Positions 22,026-32,664 of a stretch of 64,000 bases of DNA are shown here, one piece after another. The stretch is taken from positions 3,613 to 67,612 of the forward strand of contig NMRA01000678.1 in NCBI GenBank assembly GCA_002633005.1, written 5' to 3'. Source of the DNA: Phoronis australis (Eukaryota > Phoronida > Phoronidae). The translations under genes and the position numbers were made by a program. The notes below the pieces were generated by a model that saw only the letters and a list, made by a program, of their open reading frames with translations, searched no databases and had not been told where the DNA came from. Within the stretch, counting starts at the first letter, position 1. Each line of letters starts with the position of its first letter.

Positions 22026-22713
22026 CCCCAAGAACGATCTAGAAAGGTTTTCATATTTGTGCCAATTGGATCATGAAACTGGAAATCGGTATTACTCGCA
22101 ACTCACTATTCACAAAATCTACTTTTTGCCATCTAGTCTGATTGATGTTAATTAATTACACAGATAAGCCAAGGCGTTTCCAACCGACTTTTACGTACAT
22201 CGCGTCATCATCATATAGTTGTGTTCGAGTCTGCCAATGTGATTATTAAAGAGCTGGAAGCCAGTTGACGTGTATTTTATACTGCTGCCTACAGAGTTCT
22301 TGTAGATTTTTTTCACAATTCGTAACTTATGCTCAGCAACAAACCACTGTAAGTTGTTGATATTGTACTGTATGTTATTTTTGACTGTTTCTGATTAATT
22401 GACCTTTAACCCTGTGTGTTTTTGAAACTCGATCTTGCCACCTGTTAAGCAAGGATTGCTTGGGTTGTTCGATGAACCTAACGTTTGTGACAACTTTGGT
22501 CTCGGCAATGATAATCCTGGTGTGACCATGCTAGGCGTGGTGTTTACACCGTTGCTCATAACAAATTATTGTGCAGAGCCTAAACGTACACCAGGAGGCG
22601 GAACTATAGATAAGTAATTCCTCAGCTCCTCTGTCTTTGCGTAGAGCCACGTCTTGAACATTTGACATCATGGTTCTCATTTGTCATAGAAAAATGGAAA
22701 CCTAGAAAATAAA
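22026..22713 (+). other. RIM 3' untranslated region (probable)
   Basis: Follows the RIM stop. Candidate poly(A) signals are ATTAAA at 22245-22250 and AATAAA at 22708-22713. A 60-codon frame at 22435-22617 has no recognisable content. Confidence 0.5.
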
Positions 22714-24360
22714 ATTATTCCTATGCATGAAAAAGTCATAGAAATAGAAAGGGAAAAAACTCGTAGAAGTTCTCACAAAATAATTGAAAACTCATATTCT
22801 ATGATAGATTTTGTGAGGCTATGCATCCAATTAACCGAAATCATAATTATGTCCAATTTTTTGTGATGAAAATAGTTAATGCTTGTGTAGTCATAACATA
22901 TGTAATTATGTGCGCTGAGGCCCTCTGTTGGCTTTAATAGAATTGAACTTTCTTTGAACATGCCTTTTCTGCTGATCAAAGAACATTGTAGGCAAACCAG
23001 TCCTCTAAATTTCATTAAACCGTTTTGTTTTAGTCTTTTGTGACACGCGAACGCAATCTAGTCTAAAGATGGCTCCTGCACGCACTGAGATGGATTTGAT
23101 TAATGATGTTCCTCAAATTTGATTTTTGCTTATAGTTTTTGTGTTTGAAATATATCATGAAAAATGGCTATGTATTTGTTGTCTTTTGACCTTTTGACCT
23201 TAACCATGAGACCACCATGTTTGAACCTTCTGTGTTACAGTCATTTTGAATATATTATGCATGATAAAGGAAAAACCGGTGGAAAATTTTGGATAGTCCA
23301 GTGGTGTCGCATGCTCATAAGTTCAGTTTTTCTTGAAAATAATTTTTAAAAAATTTTGAAAGTCTACCTTTTATTTGAAAAATAGCTTCTGGAAACTGGT
23401 GAAAAGTGAAAACGATGCAACTGAAAGGCATGTGAAGGATATTCAAAAGCGCCACCTGGGGAATGTATGGCTAATAACTGTTGTGTGATGGGGGTTCTCT
23501 CATGCAGATCACAAAGTGTTTTCCTTTTCATGGTTGGTTAGTTGAAGTTAGTTTGTGAATGATTGACCAATGAGAATTGCGCTATCTTGGTGGTATGTAA
23601 TCTGCTTTGGAAAGGGTGGATGACCAGGATTTCATTGCTGTGACCAAACTCTAGTAGTTGTAGTTGTAATTACTGAAGATTGTTAAATTTTTTATATGGG
23701 TGCTGGGTACGTAAATTTGTTTATTAATTTATTTAGTCGTCATGCATGTTTTAAAAATAATATGAAAAGTTGCAAATATATGCGTAGGGGTGCCTGTTCT
23801 CAGTGTGAAAGAAATTAAGAGAATGGCTTAAAACCCATTGTATTACCCACAATGCACATTGGTCAGTTGCTTGTCTTAAGTTGTGTTTGCGGTATGGGTG
23901 ATCAGTTGTGCAATCTCAGAAATAATGGCAGGGCACACTTAACATAGAGAAGAACGGAAGACATATAAATGTAGTTACTTACTAGGCTGTAAAAATTTGT
24001 TATGGTATTTTCGTAAAAGTGAAACATAACATGAAAGTTGCTTCAAGTTAGGTCACATTATGTCAGAAAATGGAATTTTATTGAATGGAACAGACCTTGG
24101 CTGTAACAAAAAGTGAGGAGATGATGCCCCCCCCCTCTACTACATCCCTGCTTGTGATCTTGATTATTTAATGCTTATTATTTCTACAATGGTGTTCCAA
24201 TGTACATGTACAAATTCTCTGTTTGATTTGCAATGCTGTCACCAGGAAATTCAGGAAGCTTGATAAATATCCATGGAGACAAAATATATGGTTCATTGCT
24301 CGTCCCACTAATCTCTCTCTGACAGTTCGGAATCAAGGTACATGCAGTGTTTTTCTACTG
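22714..24360. other. intergenic DNA between RIM and gene 1
   Basis: No coding exon recognised. 23465-23640 is a copy of a repeat also found at 34441-34610 (TGTTGTGTGATGGGGGT, CAATGAGAATTGCGCT). Confidence 0.45.
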
Positions 24361-24364
24361 TGAC

Positions 24365-24690
24365 GATTATCTGCCGACCATATCTCAGTAAGATTTTACA
24401 CGATAGTGTTAGCTTGTGAAGTCAATGGGAAAAACTGAATAAGTGAACGGGGGCAAAGATAATAGGGAAACATTTTGTGAAAATGATGTTACAAAAAAGT
24501 AATTTCTGGTTCAGACGATTAACTATTACGAAAGTGATCTCCAATTGTTCCCGTGGTCAATCTAGGTATGTTATCTGGACTAGGAAGGAACTAGCAGCTT
24601 GTTAATTCTTGGGATTAGGCTCTACAAGATAACTTGTCACGGCGAGTAATTTTAACTTAGCGCCGAGCATCATATCAAATCGTGGCGAAC
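24365..24690 (+). repeat. duplicated intron segment (partner at 63430-63760)
   Basis: Shares AAGATTTTACACG, AGTGTTAGCT, GAAGTCAATGGGAAA and GGCTCT(A/T)CAAG in order with 63430-63760, which lies in the gene 2 intron after the second NDxIEV exon. Homology begins near 24365, which marks the left breakpoint of the gene 1 duplicate. Confidence 0.65.
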
Positions 24691-25335
24691 TTGCCGTTCT
24701 TCCTAAACACAGAAATCTCTTCTCATCTCAGTTGTAATTTCTAGGTCACGTGATGTAAACCCATGACTAGCTCGGTCACGATCACTGACGAACCGCCAGT
24801 TGTTTGCAAGACCAAAATTCATTTCTCTTCCGAGTAAGGAACAATATGATAAGAAATATTATTACTGCAACGGTGCTACTGGCCTAAATTCAAAGAACGT
24901 AGGTAAAACCAAATACCTATATCTTTTAAAAGGTGATGATTAACAAAGGTTGAGAAATTGTTACTCTATCACACAAGTGATGGCTCAAACTTTCTACACC
25001 AGGACAAAAATAGCTTCGATTGATGCAGCCAGATGTGGCCATGAGTCGGAAGAAAACCTTTTGTTGTTATCAATGTAGGAACTGTCTTTTGCTAAGTTTC
25101 ATAAGTGTGACAGGTTGCGTTCCGTCAAAGATTTTTTATTTGTACCACCTACAGGTATAAAACTGATGTTAACTGGTGCCTAGAGGAGGCAACCTACAGT
25201 CATGGGTTTACATCACGTGACCTAGAAATTACAACTGAGATGAGAAGAGATTTCTGTGTTTAGGAAGAACGGCAAGTTCAACACTATTTGAGATGATGCT
25301 CAGCGCTCAGTTAAAATGACCCGCCGTGACGTTAA
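24640..25335. repeat. inverted repeat, arms about 130 bp, inner 80 bp essentially identical
   Basis: 24693-24772 (starting GAACTTGCCGTTCTTCC) is the reverse complement of 25198-25280 (ending GGAAGAACGGCAAGTTC). Outside this core the arms are similar but diverged. The gene 2 counterpart at 47175-47300 carries only the right arm and the copy at 63760 lacks the inverted insert, so the left arm is the newcomer. Confidence 0.75.
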
Positions 25336-25388
25336 ATTAGCATTGTGTAGGATTGTCTTTTTATTGGGCGTGATTCTTTAATTTTTAG

Positions 25389-25472
25389 GTTACTCGTGGG
25401 AGGTCTACAACAACCGACTTTACCATTTGATCTTCGTTGTTTGCGCAGAAATAAAGAGAACTGGTGGGAAGA
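25389..25472 (+). CDS. gene 1 SWEV exon (84 bp, phase 1-1)
   Basis: Acceptor ATTTTTAG, donor A|GTAAGTGAAC. Encodes YSWEVYNNRLYHLIFVVCAE then IKRTGGK. This is the paralogue of 47376-47459. Confidence 0.75.
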
Positions 25473-28390
25473 GTAAGTGAACAGTTTGTTTGCTGGATTT
25501 TTATTTTATGTTCTCAATCATTTAGACCATTATTTACTCCAGCTTTCAATGTATTATTTTTAAATTTTCCTCTCAAAATGGAAGTCTGATAACGGAAAAC
25601 CAAACACAAGTCAGCTTCCTTTAGTTTCGAGTGAATATACGCGTGTTTCGGCGTGATCAGAGTGATGTACTTTCACTCGACATTCAGTCTTGTGAAAATG
25701 CTTCACTTTGATCATGCCTCGACCAAACCATTGCCCATATTTCAACATGCGTCACATAAACTATTTTTACTCTAACAATTTTAAATCAGATGAATTTATG
25801 TTTTGTAAATCGCACTATTCTTTATGCTAGTTATATTGTCAATATTTACAACATAATTTATAAATTTGGAACAGTGCCCGAAAGAGAAGAATTCGTCAAA
25901 GCCCTTCAAGCAGATGTCCAAGGAATACGCGATGAGGTTAATTGGATCACTAAGGAAGTGACCTCCGAACTTCCACAGCTTAAAAAAGGCAAGCTAATCT
26001 TTTTGTACCATTGATACTGGTAGCCGCTTGCCAGACACGATGGCGACTTGCAGCAAGAAACTTGACTTATACAACGGAAATAGTGAGCATTATGGGTGTC
26101 ATCACAGGCCAACCGTTGACTCCCATGTTTCAACATTTTGAGTGGACACGCTTTCACTTTTCCGGTGACGGCCATTTTGATAATGTATCACCGCATATAA
26201 GTACTGATCGAGAGATTGTTGCTTGTTTTGCGTACACATTGCTGCAGGTGTGAGCTAACTCGAATTTCGAAACACCAGAGACACCTTGAGTGACTCACGC
26301 ATGATCTTCTTGAATCACCAGTCCTTTGTAATGTCGGGCGATAATTGAGAGTGAGATTGTTGTGAATCTTGACGACGATGAAAAAGGCTTTTGAGTTCTG
26401 AAAAGGCGTCCTGTTTCACTGCGCTTACGCACACACACAATTAGTTGTCACAGACAATCAAACGACAGGTTAGAGTATGCTTTTTAAATCTGCCGTAATG
26501 CCTGCTATATACTTCAGGTTTTATATCTGCAAGTTCAATTCTTTCTTTGCAGACGAACTGCTACGCCCCGTCAAGGTTGTGAAGGTGATAGCCGCCGTTC
26601 AGTACATGACCAATAAGATTGACTCGGAGTCCGTTAGCCTTACTTATGCAGTTGATGCCTTATATTGTAAGTTGAATTCATAACATTGCACCTTTAGTTA
26701 TTTAGCATCCAATTCTTGTCGCAAGTACGACTTACTCTTACACCAACTATTCAGATACTTCAGTCTGAAATTTAAAACAGTATTTAATCAGACCCTTGAA
26801 AGTAATTCAGGAAAAACGTCACATTTTCAAGGTTTACATATAACCAACTTTAGAATCGTCATACACGTATCTCAGAATTGGCTGATTGTTATTTAAATTC
26901 ACGAAATTACACGACGGAGATGTTACAAATTATGCCCCCCCCGCAGTTTCATTTATTTGCGGGCGTTTTCCTGGCAGGTGGGATTCAGTTGGATTTTCTG
27001 TCATCGTGCCTACTTTAGTTGTGTACTCATTCTCACCGTAACAGTGCTCTTGACACTAAATCGGTTTATCACGAGTTTATACCAAAGTAGATCAAATTGA
27101 ACTTAATGTTGTGTTTCGCCCTGTTTACTTGGATGAAAACGGAAATCAAATTGGGCCTTTTACTATCATGAAATCGGTCTCGCGATATTCCATACCGTGA
27201 CAGAATTCCATTTCCTTTACCACCAAGAACATCGGAACCATCAACGGCTCAAGAAAACGCTTCAGTGTTTATTGGTGTTGGCCAAACAAAAGATTGCGAA
27301 TTCGAAAATGGCGCGTGTACGTATTTACTGTGACTTGAGCTGTAATCGAAAAAAGAGTACCATCAGAGTAGGGAATATCTTGAGACCAATCTCACGAGAA
27401 TAAAACCCTTAATTCGGTTTTGCTATTCTGGCCAGCTACTAATAAAAGCAATGCAGCTTGGAGTTCGAGATCGGAGACTGCATTTCGGGTCGAGTGCACA
27501 GGCCTAGCAATAAAAGGCTCATTCACGATATAACGAATTCACATGGAAAAAACGAAATGAATTGAAAATTTTTTCATGCACTCAAATTTCCCTAAGATCG
27601 ACTTCTCCAGAGAATGGGCGGCAAGGGATGACGAAAAATAACGGATTGAAAGCAATGGTCAGATGAACTTCAGCATATTTCAGCGAACGTGGAAATTTCC
27701 CGAATGTATGAAAACTCTGAACCTATTCGTAGTGTACACTTATGTGACATTTCAGCGTACCTAACCAAGGCTGGTGAGGAGAAACCTACCGACAAAAAGC
27801 AGGTTCTGTCGGAGTTGCGTTCTCTGATGGACAAACTTTCTGCTCTCAAATGTTCTCATTCCAATGACGTTGAAAATGCTTTGAACAAGGTAATTTTTTG
27901 CATGTTCAGTGACAAAACACAGATTGACCAAAGCTTTTTTGTTTTCTTCTATTCCAATCAAATTTGTCGTTATTCGAAATATTACCGGTTTAGCAGGTCG
28001 AACATTTAAATGCTTGCTTCTCACACAAATTTTTTAATTAGTTGTTAATTATTTTTGTACGATGATTTCTATTTTTTGACCTCTTATTCCTTACTTTCAA
28101 AATCGACCTTTATACGAGCACTTTTTCTTGGTATTCGCTCTGCCAATTAGAGTGACTTGTTTTCTATAAAATTTAACAGGAGAAGGGGAGAGGACTTCCT
28201 GAACTTGGACAATGACGAAGAAACGGACTGGAAGCGTAGCGTACTTCGTATGACGACAAAATCTAGCCGAAAGTTAAACCGATTAGTCGAGGACGTGTTT
28301 CCGTTGGAATCGAGTTCACGTTCAGATGTCAGAGAAGACCGGAAACCCACAACATTCATTAACACGATGGAATTAAGTACAAGTAGTTGA
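25389..28390 (+). CDS. gene 1: 5'-truncated member of a novel helical-repeat family
   Basis: Five exons: 25389-25472, 25875-25988, 26553-26666, 27756-27889 and a terminal exon from 28180 or 28193 to 28390. They correspond one to one with gene 2 exons 5-9. Each junction up to exon 4 stays in one frame, and the flanking intron sequence is also homologous. No signal-peptide, ATPEL or NDxIEV exon is present upstream; the duplicate starts inside the intron before the SWEV exon, right after the RIM 3' end. AATAAA at 28444 supports a real 3' end. The encoded peptide is helical and charged, with two Cys. It may be a pseudogene fragment, or it may be expressed from a new promoter. Function unknown. 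Confidence 0.7.
25875..25988 (+). CDS. gene 1 PxxEE exon (114 bp, phase 1-1, GC donor)
   Basis: Acceptor ATTTGGAACAG with a weak pyrimidine tract. Encodes PEREEFVKALQADVQGIRDE and on to LPQLKK. The only donor that keeps phase is AAAAAAG|GCAAGC, a GC-type 5' splice site shared with 47955-48068. About 29 of 37 residues match that paralogue. Confidence 0.75.
26553..26666 (+). CDS. gene 1 xLxPV exon (114 bp, phase 1-1)
   Basis: Acceptor TTCTTTGCAG, donor T|GTAAGTTGAA. Encodes ELLRPVKVVKVIAAVQYMTN and on to AVDALY. Same length as 50292-50405, but the protein is strongly diverged while the splice-site context is nearly identical. Confidence 0.75.
27756..27889 (+). CDS. gene 1 xLTK exon (134 bp, phase 1-0)
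   Basis: Acceptor GTGACATTTCAG, donor AAG|GTAATTTTTT. Encodes YLTKAGEEKPTDKKQVLSEL and on to ENALNK. It is 9 bp (3 codons) longer than gene 2 exon 53636-53760, with the length difference just after LTK. Confidence 0.75.
28180..28390 (+). CDS. gene 1 terminal exon, alternative acceptors
   Basis: With the first acceptor (AG at 28178-28179) the frame from the preceding exon ends at TGA 28213-28215 after 11 residues. The frame homologous to gene 2 (GEDFLN matching the GADDFA region) is a different one and stays open to TGA at 28388-28390. It is reached in phase by the AG at 28191-28192, giving a 65-residue tail rich in Ser, Arg, Glu and Asp. Five AGs lie within 15 bases. AATAAA follows at 28444-28449. 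Confidence 0.5.
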
Positions 28391-28443
28391 AGATTTACAG
28401 ACTTATTGCTACATGTAAGTGATCCTATAAATTTCACTCTAGA

Positions 28444-28449
28444 AATAAA
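28444..28449 (+). terminator. poly(A) signal AATAAA for gene 1
   Basis: A canonical hexamer 54 bases after the long-frame stop codon of gene 1. Confidence 0.55.
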
Positions 28450-28862
28450 CATTTTCAAAGTATCAGACGTTTGTTTTGTTTCCTTAATGTAGAGGTGTTT
28501 TGATCCTTTTTAACTATATAATCCCCTCTATTCAGACATTTGAAGTATCTTAACACCTGTTCTAAGCTTGCATGTGTATGTCACACGCATTATTTTGAAT
28601 GTACCCTCACATGCTTCAACAGGAGAATAAGAAATAATGACAGTAGCAATCTTCATTTAAACAAACACGTTTTAGTCAAGATGATGTGAAATTAAAATTG
28701 TATGTCAAAGTTGTCCACAAAATTAGCCAAGACAGAGATTCAGGGAGAACACAAGGGGTTCGGGGCCTTATCTAAGGACACTGTCAGCACACCGCACCTT
28801 CCCCTTCCAGCTTCCTAGATCCATAAGAGTTAGCGGTCACCATTCTTTACTTCAAGGGGGAA

Positions 28863-29330
28863 TCATCAATTGGTCGGACTTCAAAATCACTTGCCCGTAC
28901 TTCAAAACCAGCTGGCTGGACTGCAAAACCGATTGACCGTACGTGTTCTAACTTGGTGGTTGGGCCTGAAAATGGGTTGGCCGGTATCTCAAAAGCAGAT
29001 TGCCGCACCCCAAAAATGGTTAGGCCGACCAAAAACGGGTTGGCCGGTGCTCAAACACAACAGGTGAACAAATCGCCGATTTTGTACAAAACAGACAAAC
29101 AGGTACAAAAAATGAACACCAGATGTCAGTTGAATTCTTTCTGACATTGAAAGCGAGACTCTGAATAAGTCCATCCGTCGTGTTTGATCACCGGCCTTCT
29201 GGTTGTAATACCGGTCATCGTGTTTAGGTCCATCCAACTATCGTGTTTTGAAATCCGTCTAACATCTTTGATCACCGGCCGTCTGCTTTTTGCAGTTCAG
29301 CCGATTGGTTTTGAAGTCCAACCAATTCTC
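28863..29330. mobile_element. foldback-like element with short tandem repeats in its arms
   Basis: The left arm (28863-29060) is a run of degenerate units of about 20-24 bp ending in CTTCAAAA- or CTGCAAAA-like words (TTGGTCGGACTTCAAAATC, GCCCGTACTTCAAAACCAG, GGCTGGACTGCAAAACCG). The right arm (29180-29330) carries the same words inverted (GCAGTTCAGCCGATTGGTTT, TGAAGTCCAACCAATT). Arms made of short direct repeats are the signature of foldback (FB-like) elements. Frames crossing it (28870-29067) are incidental. Confidence 0.6.
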
Positions 29331-29760
29331 TCGGATGCACATTGCCCCTCACTCACTTTTTCCGTCTCTCGGACACATTTCTTTACTCGTGCACGGACCA
29401 ACCCTTCTCCCGCAGATTGTTCCGTGCCCGCGGTGCCACTTCCCACTTCACGGACGAACTCGTCTACAGAGCTGTCGACTGCTTTCGTCCAAATTTTGTC
29501 TTTTAAAACAGAATTTAAGACTTAAAAGTCTTAAAGTCACTTTTCATTAAATTGAACTTTGCTCTTCCTCTCCTACTTCACAATTATATGGTTAAGTTTT
29601 TAACGTGTAATTGTTAGCATTTCCCAGTCTAGAATTAATTTACACAAATTATCACAGTAACTAATAGATATGGTCATATTGTCAGATAATTTGTGCTTTT
29701 GCTTAAGCCAGTTTTAATTATTTTTTAGAAATGGTTTTGTAGAACGTAAGACTTGACTTC
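29331..29760. other. no gene recognised
   Basis: The overlapping frames at 29184-29525 and 29290-29550 are low-complexity Ser/Thr-rich readings without splice context. Confidence 0.35.
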
Positions 29761-30100
29761 AGTCTGGGGCCCTCGATGCCTCAAGTTTGGGGCCGAATAT
29801 CTGCTTACCTTGCTTCAGAAAAATATTTCAAAATCAAGCGAAATTACACTCATCAGGCCTAAATTCCGCTCCATTGTTTAAAAAAATCCTCTCCAGTTCA
29901 GAATCACTTTTACCTACACGGTACTAGTCGAATTGGTGGCGACCGGGACTGAAAAAGATTCCAATCTCAAAAGGCACATGCACTTTTCCCTCAGGTGAAG
30001 GAGGGCAATAAAGTCTTAGGTCTTTTCATGAAACAGCCCCTCCCATTGACTCACTAGTCTTCAGTTGTGAAGACAGTTACTTTGTATGCTGTAATAGTAG
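29760..30100 (+). repeat. dispersed repeat family A, copy 2
   Basis: Matches 5405-5720. Its first part, GGGGCCCTCGATGCCTCAA with TTTGGGGCCGAATATC, also matches 41262-41300. Confidence 0.6.
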
Positions 30101-30719
30101 TGTAGGACGTTTACCACTTCATAAACTTTGTACCAGACATCCCCTTTGTGTTGGACATTCAGGGTTAATGAACCAGCCTGCTAGACACTTTTGTTGACAG
30201 ACTGGTACTAACACGGAACTCGTTATTACTGGGCAAGTGTGGTACCTGCCCACCTGGCCTGCTTTTCAGGGAAACTAGCAGCTTACCATAGTTGGACTTT
30301 GCTTTCCCACCCAGATCTTGCTGCAGGGATATTTCTACGTGGTTTCCTTTTGTGTAAATTCATTTGTCTGCGCTTGCTCTTCAAACAGCTATTCCCTGTA
30401 TATTTTGTGCAAGTCTTAAAGTGGGTGTTTTTTACGTTTCACATCCATTGTTAGTGCATTTCACTAGTTAAGGCTCTATTGACTGCATGTCAAAATCCAC
30501 CATTTGACTCGCATAATAATCTAAAAGTTTGTTCGCTGTTTGTACTCAATTTTTTTCTCATAAAGGCGCCTGCACCACATTCCGAAACTACAGTGTCACG
30601 TGCATGTGCATTACCCTAAATTCAAAACAAAGTTCCATTTGTTCGCCATATTGCGTACTAAATCGCAGAGTCTTAACTGTAATTTGGGATTATATGGTTA
30701 ATGTAGTTGAAAAACTTAA

Positions 30720-32664
30720 AGGAGAATGCCACCCGATTTCATTAGTATTTTTTACCGTCTTAATCAGTCTGTATCCCCATCACCTCGTATACGGTCGATC
30801 TTACCTCGCCGAGTGGTGTCGGGTTAACCTGTGATGAAGATAAGAAACGACGTAGCGACGTCAGTGGTTCTTTTGCAGAGTGAGTTCCACTATGGTGTGG
30901 TTTATCGTTCCCACTTGTCCGAGCTATGAAGGTGCGAGGAAAGCGGGTATATAGTTTTTTCGATTTCCTCGAAAGCTCATCATGCTTCGGAAGTGACTCG
31001 CGGTAGTGAAGAATGAAAAGTCTATGCCGTTAATACCAAATATGAGGCCTTGAAACATCTCCGTGTCCGTGACCGGCATTTCGTTGACAGTGATTTCACT
31101 GACGATCGAATGCCGGCTTACTTAACAGCTCATGCCAGGGCAGAAAAAGAGACTGAGGCTGATTTTTTCGCACAAAAATCACACCATGAGTGTACCACGT
31201 ATCCGTGCTCGTTCTTCTAAGAACGCGGGAACATCTGACGATGGCCGGAGAAGAGACCGACCGAAACGTCGTGACAGTGTATATAGACTAGAGGTCGGTG
31301 TAAATTGACCAAGAGATTTTAATAATAGTGGCAGGCAAGAGGCAAACACGGATCGGTTGTTGATCAGTTTTTGATCATGCAGAATTGTAGTTGGCCATGA
31401 AAACAAATGAATTCAAGGCATGAGAACATAACATGTTTGATGACTGACTCGTTCGCCAGGCTTCTGTTTGGTCCTGGGTGTAGGATGTTTTCGCCAGTTC
31501 TTTTTCCCAGCTCTAAAAATGTCGTAATTAAACCTGTGTTCAGATACGGTGCAAAATCAGGATGGTCCGTGAGACACATTTGCGCTTCTCTAAGAAGGCG
31601 TTTCACTTGCGGAATTTCGAAGCAGCAAACTCAAGCGTCAGTCGTTTCCATTATCGTGCAGTTAGCGTACTGACACCATGACAAGCCATTCAAACGGTTT
31701 CGGAACAGTCAATGGGTTCCGCGTGCACGTTCACGACACCTCTCTAGTATTTCAGTGTATTCCGGTTCGAACTGATAGCCTGAGAAACCTAACATCGACC
31801 TGTGAAGTCTTCGTCGGATGAGCACTCGTCTAAGCCGGGATTGCGAGTTGCCACTTTGACGTTCATTAATGTGCGCTCTGTTTCAAAATGAATTATTCTC
31901 ACCCTAACCAATGCTTATATAAAACTGAAACAAAGTCTGTCTCATTAGATACAATTTGTAATGCCTTTGAAGTGTTCGTGAGTGTAAATGTTTTTGAGAA
32001 GCCAGCAATGAATGAGTCACTGCTTTACGGGCTTTAGATGTAATAAACTAATTGACCGGGCACTGAGGCCGTGTGAGCGCATGTTAATTCAGTGTTTGCT
32101 GACAGAAAGCTGTTGTGAAACAATAACTCTAGGAAATCTTTATTTAGAAATTCATATACATTTTTCGAATCATTGGTACAGTACAACTTTTGCCTTGACG
32201 GTTTTGTAGAACGGTAACCCGACTTCGTGGCACCGACGAGCTAGTAAGTAAGATTTGCAGTTTCGCGGCTAAGTCACTAAAATAATTAGGTGCATGTTAT
32301 TTCTTTGGCTCACCAGTATAGTCTTTTCGTGACTGGAAGTTTAGTTTCCAACTTTGACTGGTTTATGTTCGTGATGTCTTCAGTCCTGCCGCGACAGCCC
32401 TGGCTGATCGGGTTCCGAGCGTTTTGTGATCAGAACTGAAAAAATCGCAAGTCTAAAATTACAACGCACAGATATGTTCTCCTCTCTGTATTTCCTGGTC
32501 GAAGAATTCGAATTTATCACCCAACAGACCCCAAACTCCCGCGACCGACCTTGGTAAATTTCCCGGCTACCAAACTTTGTAGGCTACGGTACGTTCCATT
32601 ACCTACATGTATAAATCCATAACAGCGAAATAAAACAACACCTGTTTTTGGGTGACATTCTCCT
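30720..32664 (+). mobile_element. Kolobok T2-type transposon, copy 1, degenerate
   Basis: Flanked by TTAA at 30716-30719 and 32665-32668, with termini AGGAGAATGCCACCC and GGGTGACATTCTCCT. Together with the target site the ends read TTAAAGGAG, which fits the TTAAAGGRR ends described for Xenopus T2/Kolobok elements. It carries a broken THAP-like exon at about 30880-31110 (ending in a DRHFVDSDFTDD-like reading). A segment at about 31115-31705 is absent from copy 2. No transposase catalytic domain is recognisable. Confidence 0.8.
30880..31110 (+). pseudogene. THAP-domain exon remnant
   Basis: Follows an acceptor-like TTCTTTTGCAG. Pieces match the THAP frame of 60993-61313 (TCPSYEG, then VNTKYEA and a CxxH-like RDRHF), but the frame shifts within it. 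THAP domains are C2CH zinc fingers used by Kolobok and P-type transposases for DNA binding. Confidence 0.5.

Noticed and set aside
22435-22617. 60-codon frame after RIM as an extra RIM exon
   Set aside because: It lies beyond the homologous RIM stop, without splice sites and without similarity to the RIM tail.
28870-29237. Overlapping repetitive frames (GLQNxL-like repeats)
   Set aside because: They arise from the short units of the foldback element read in several frames and on both strands.
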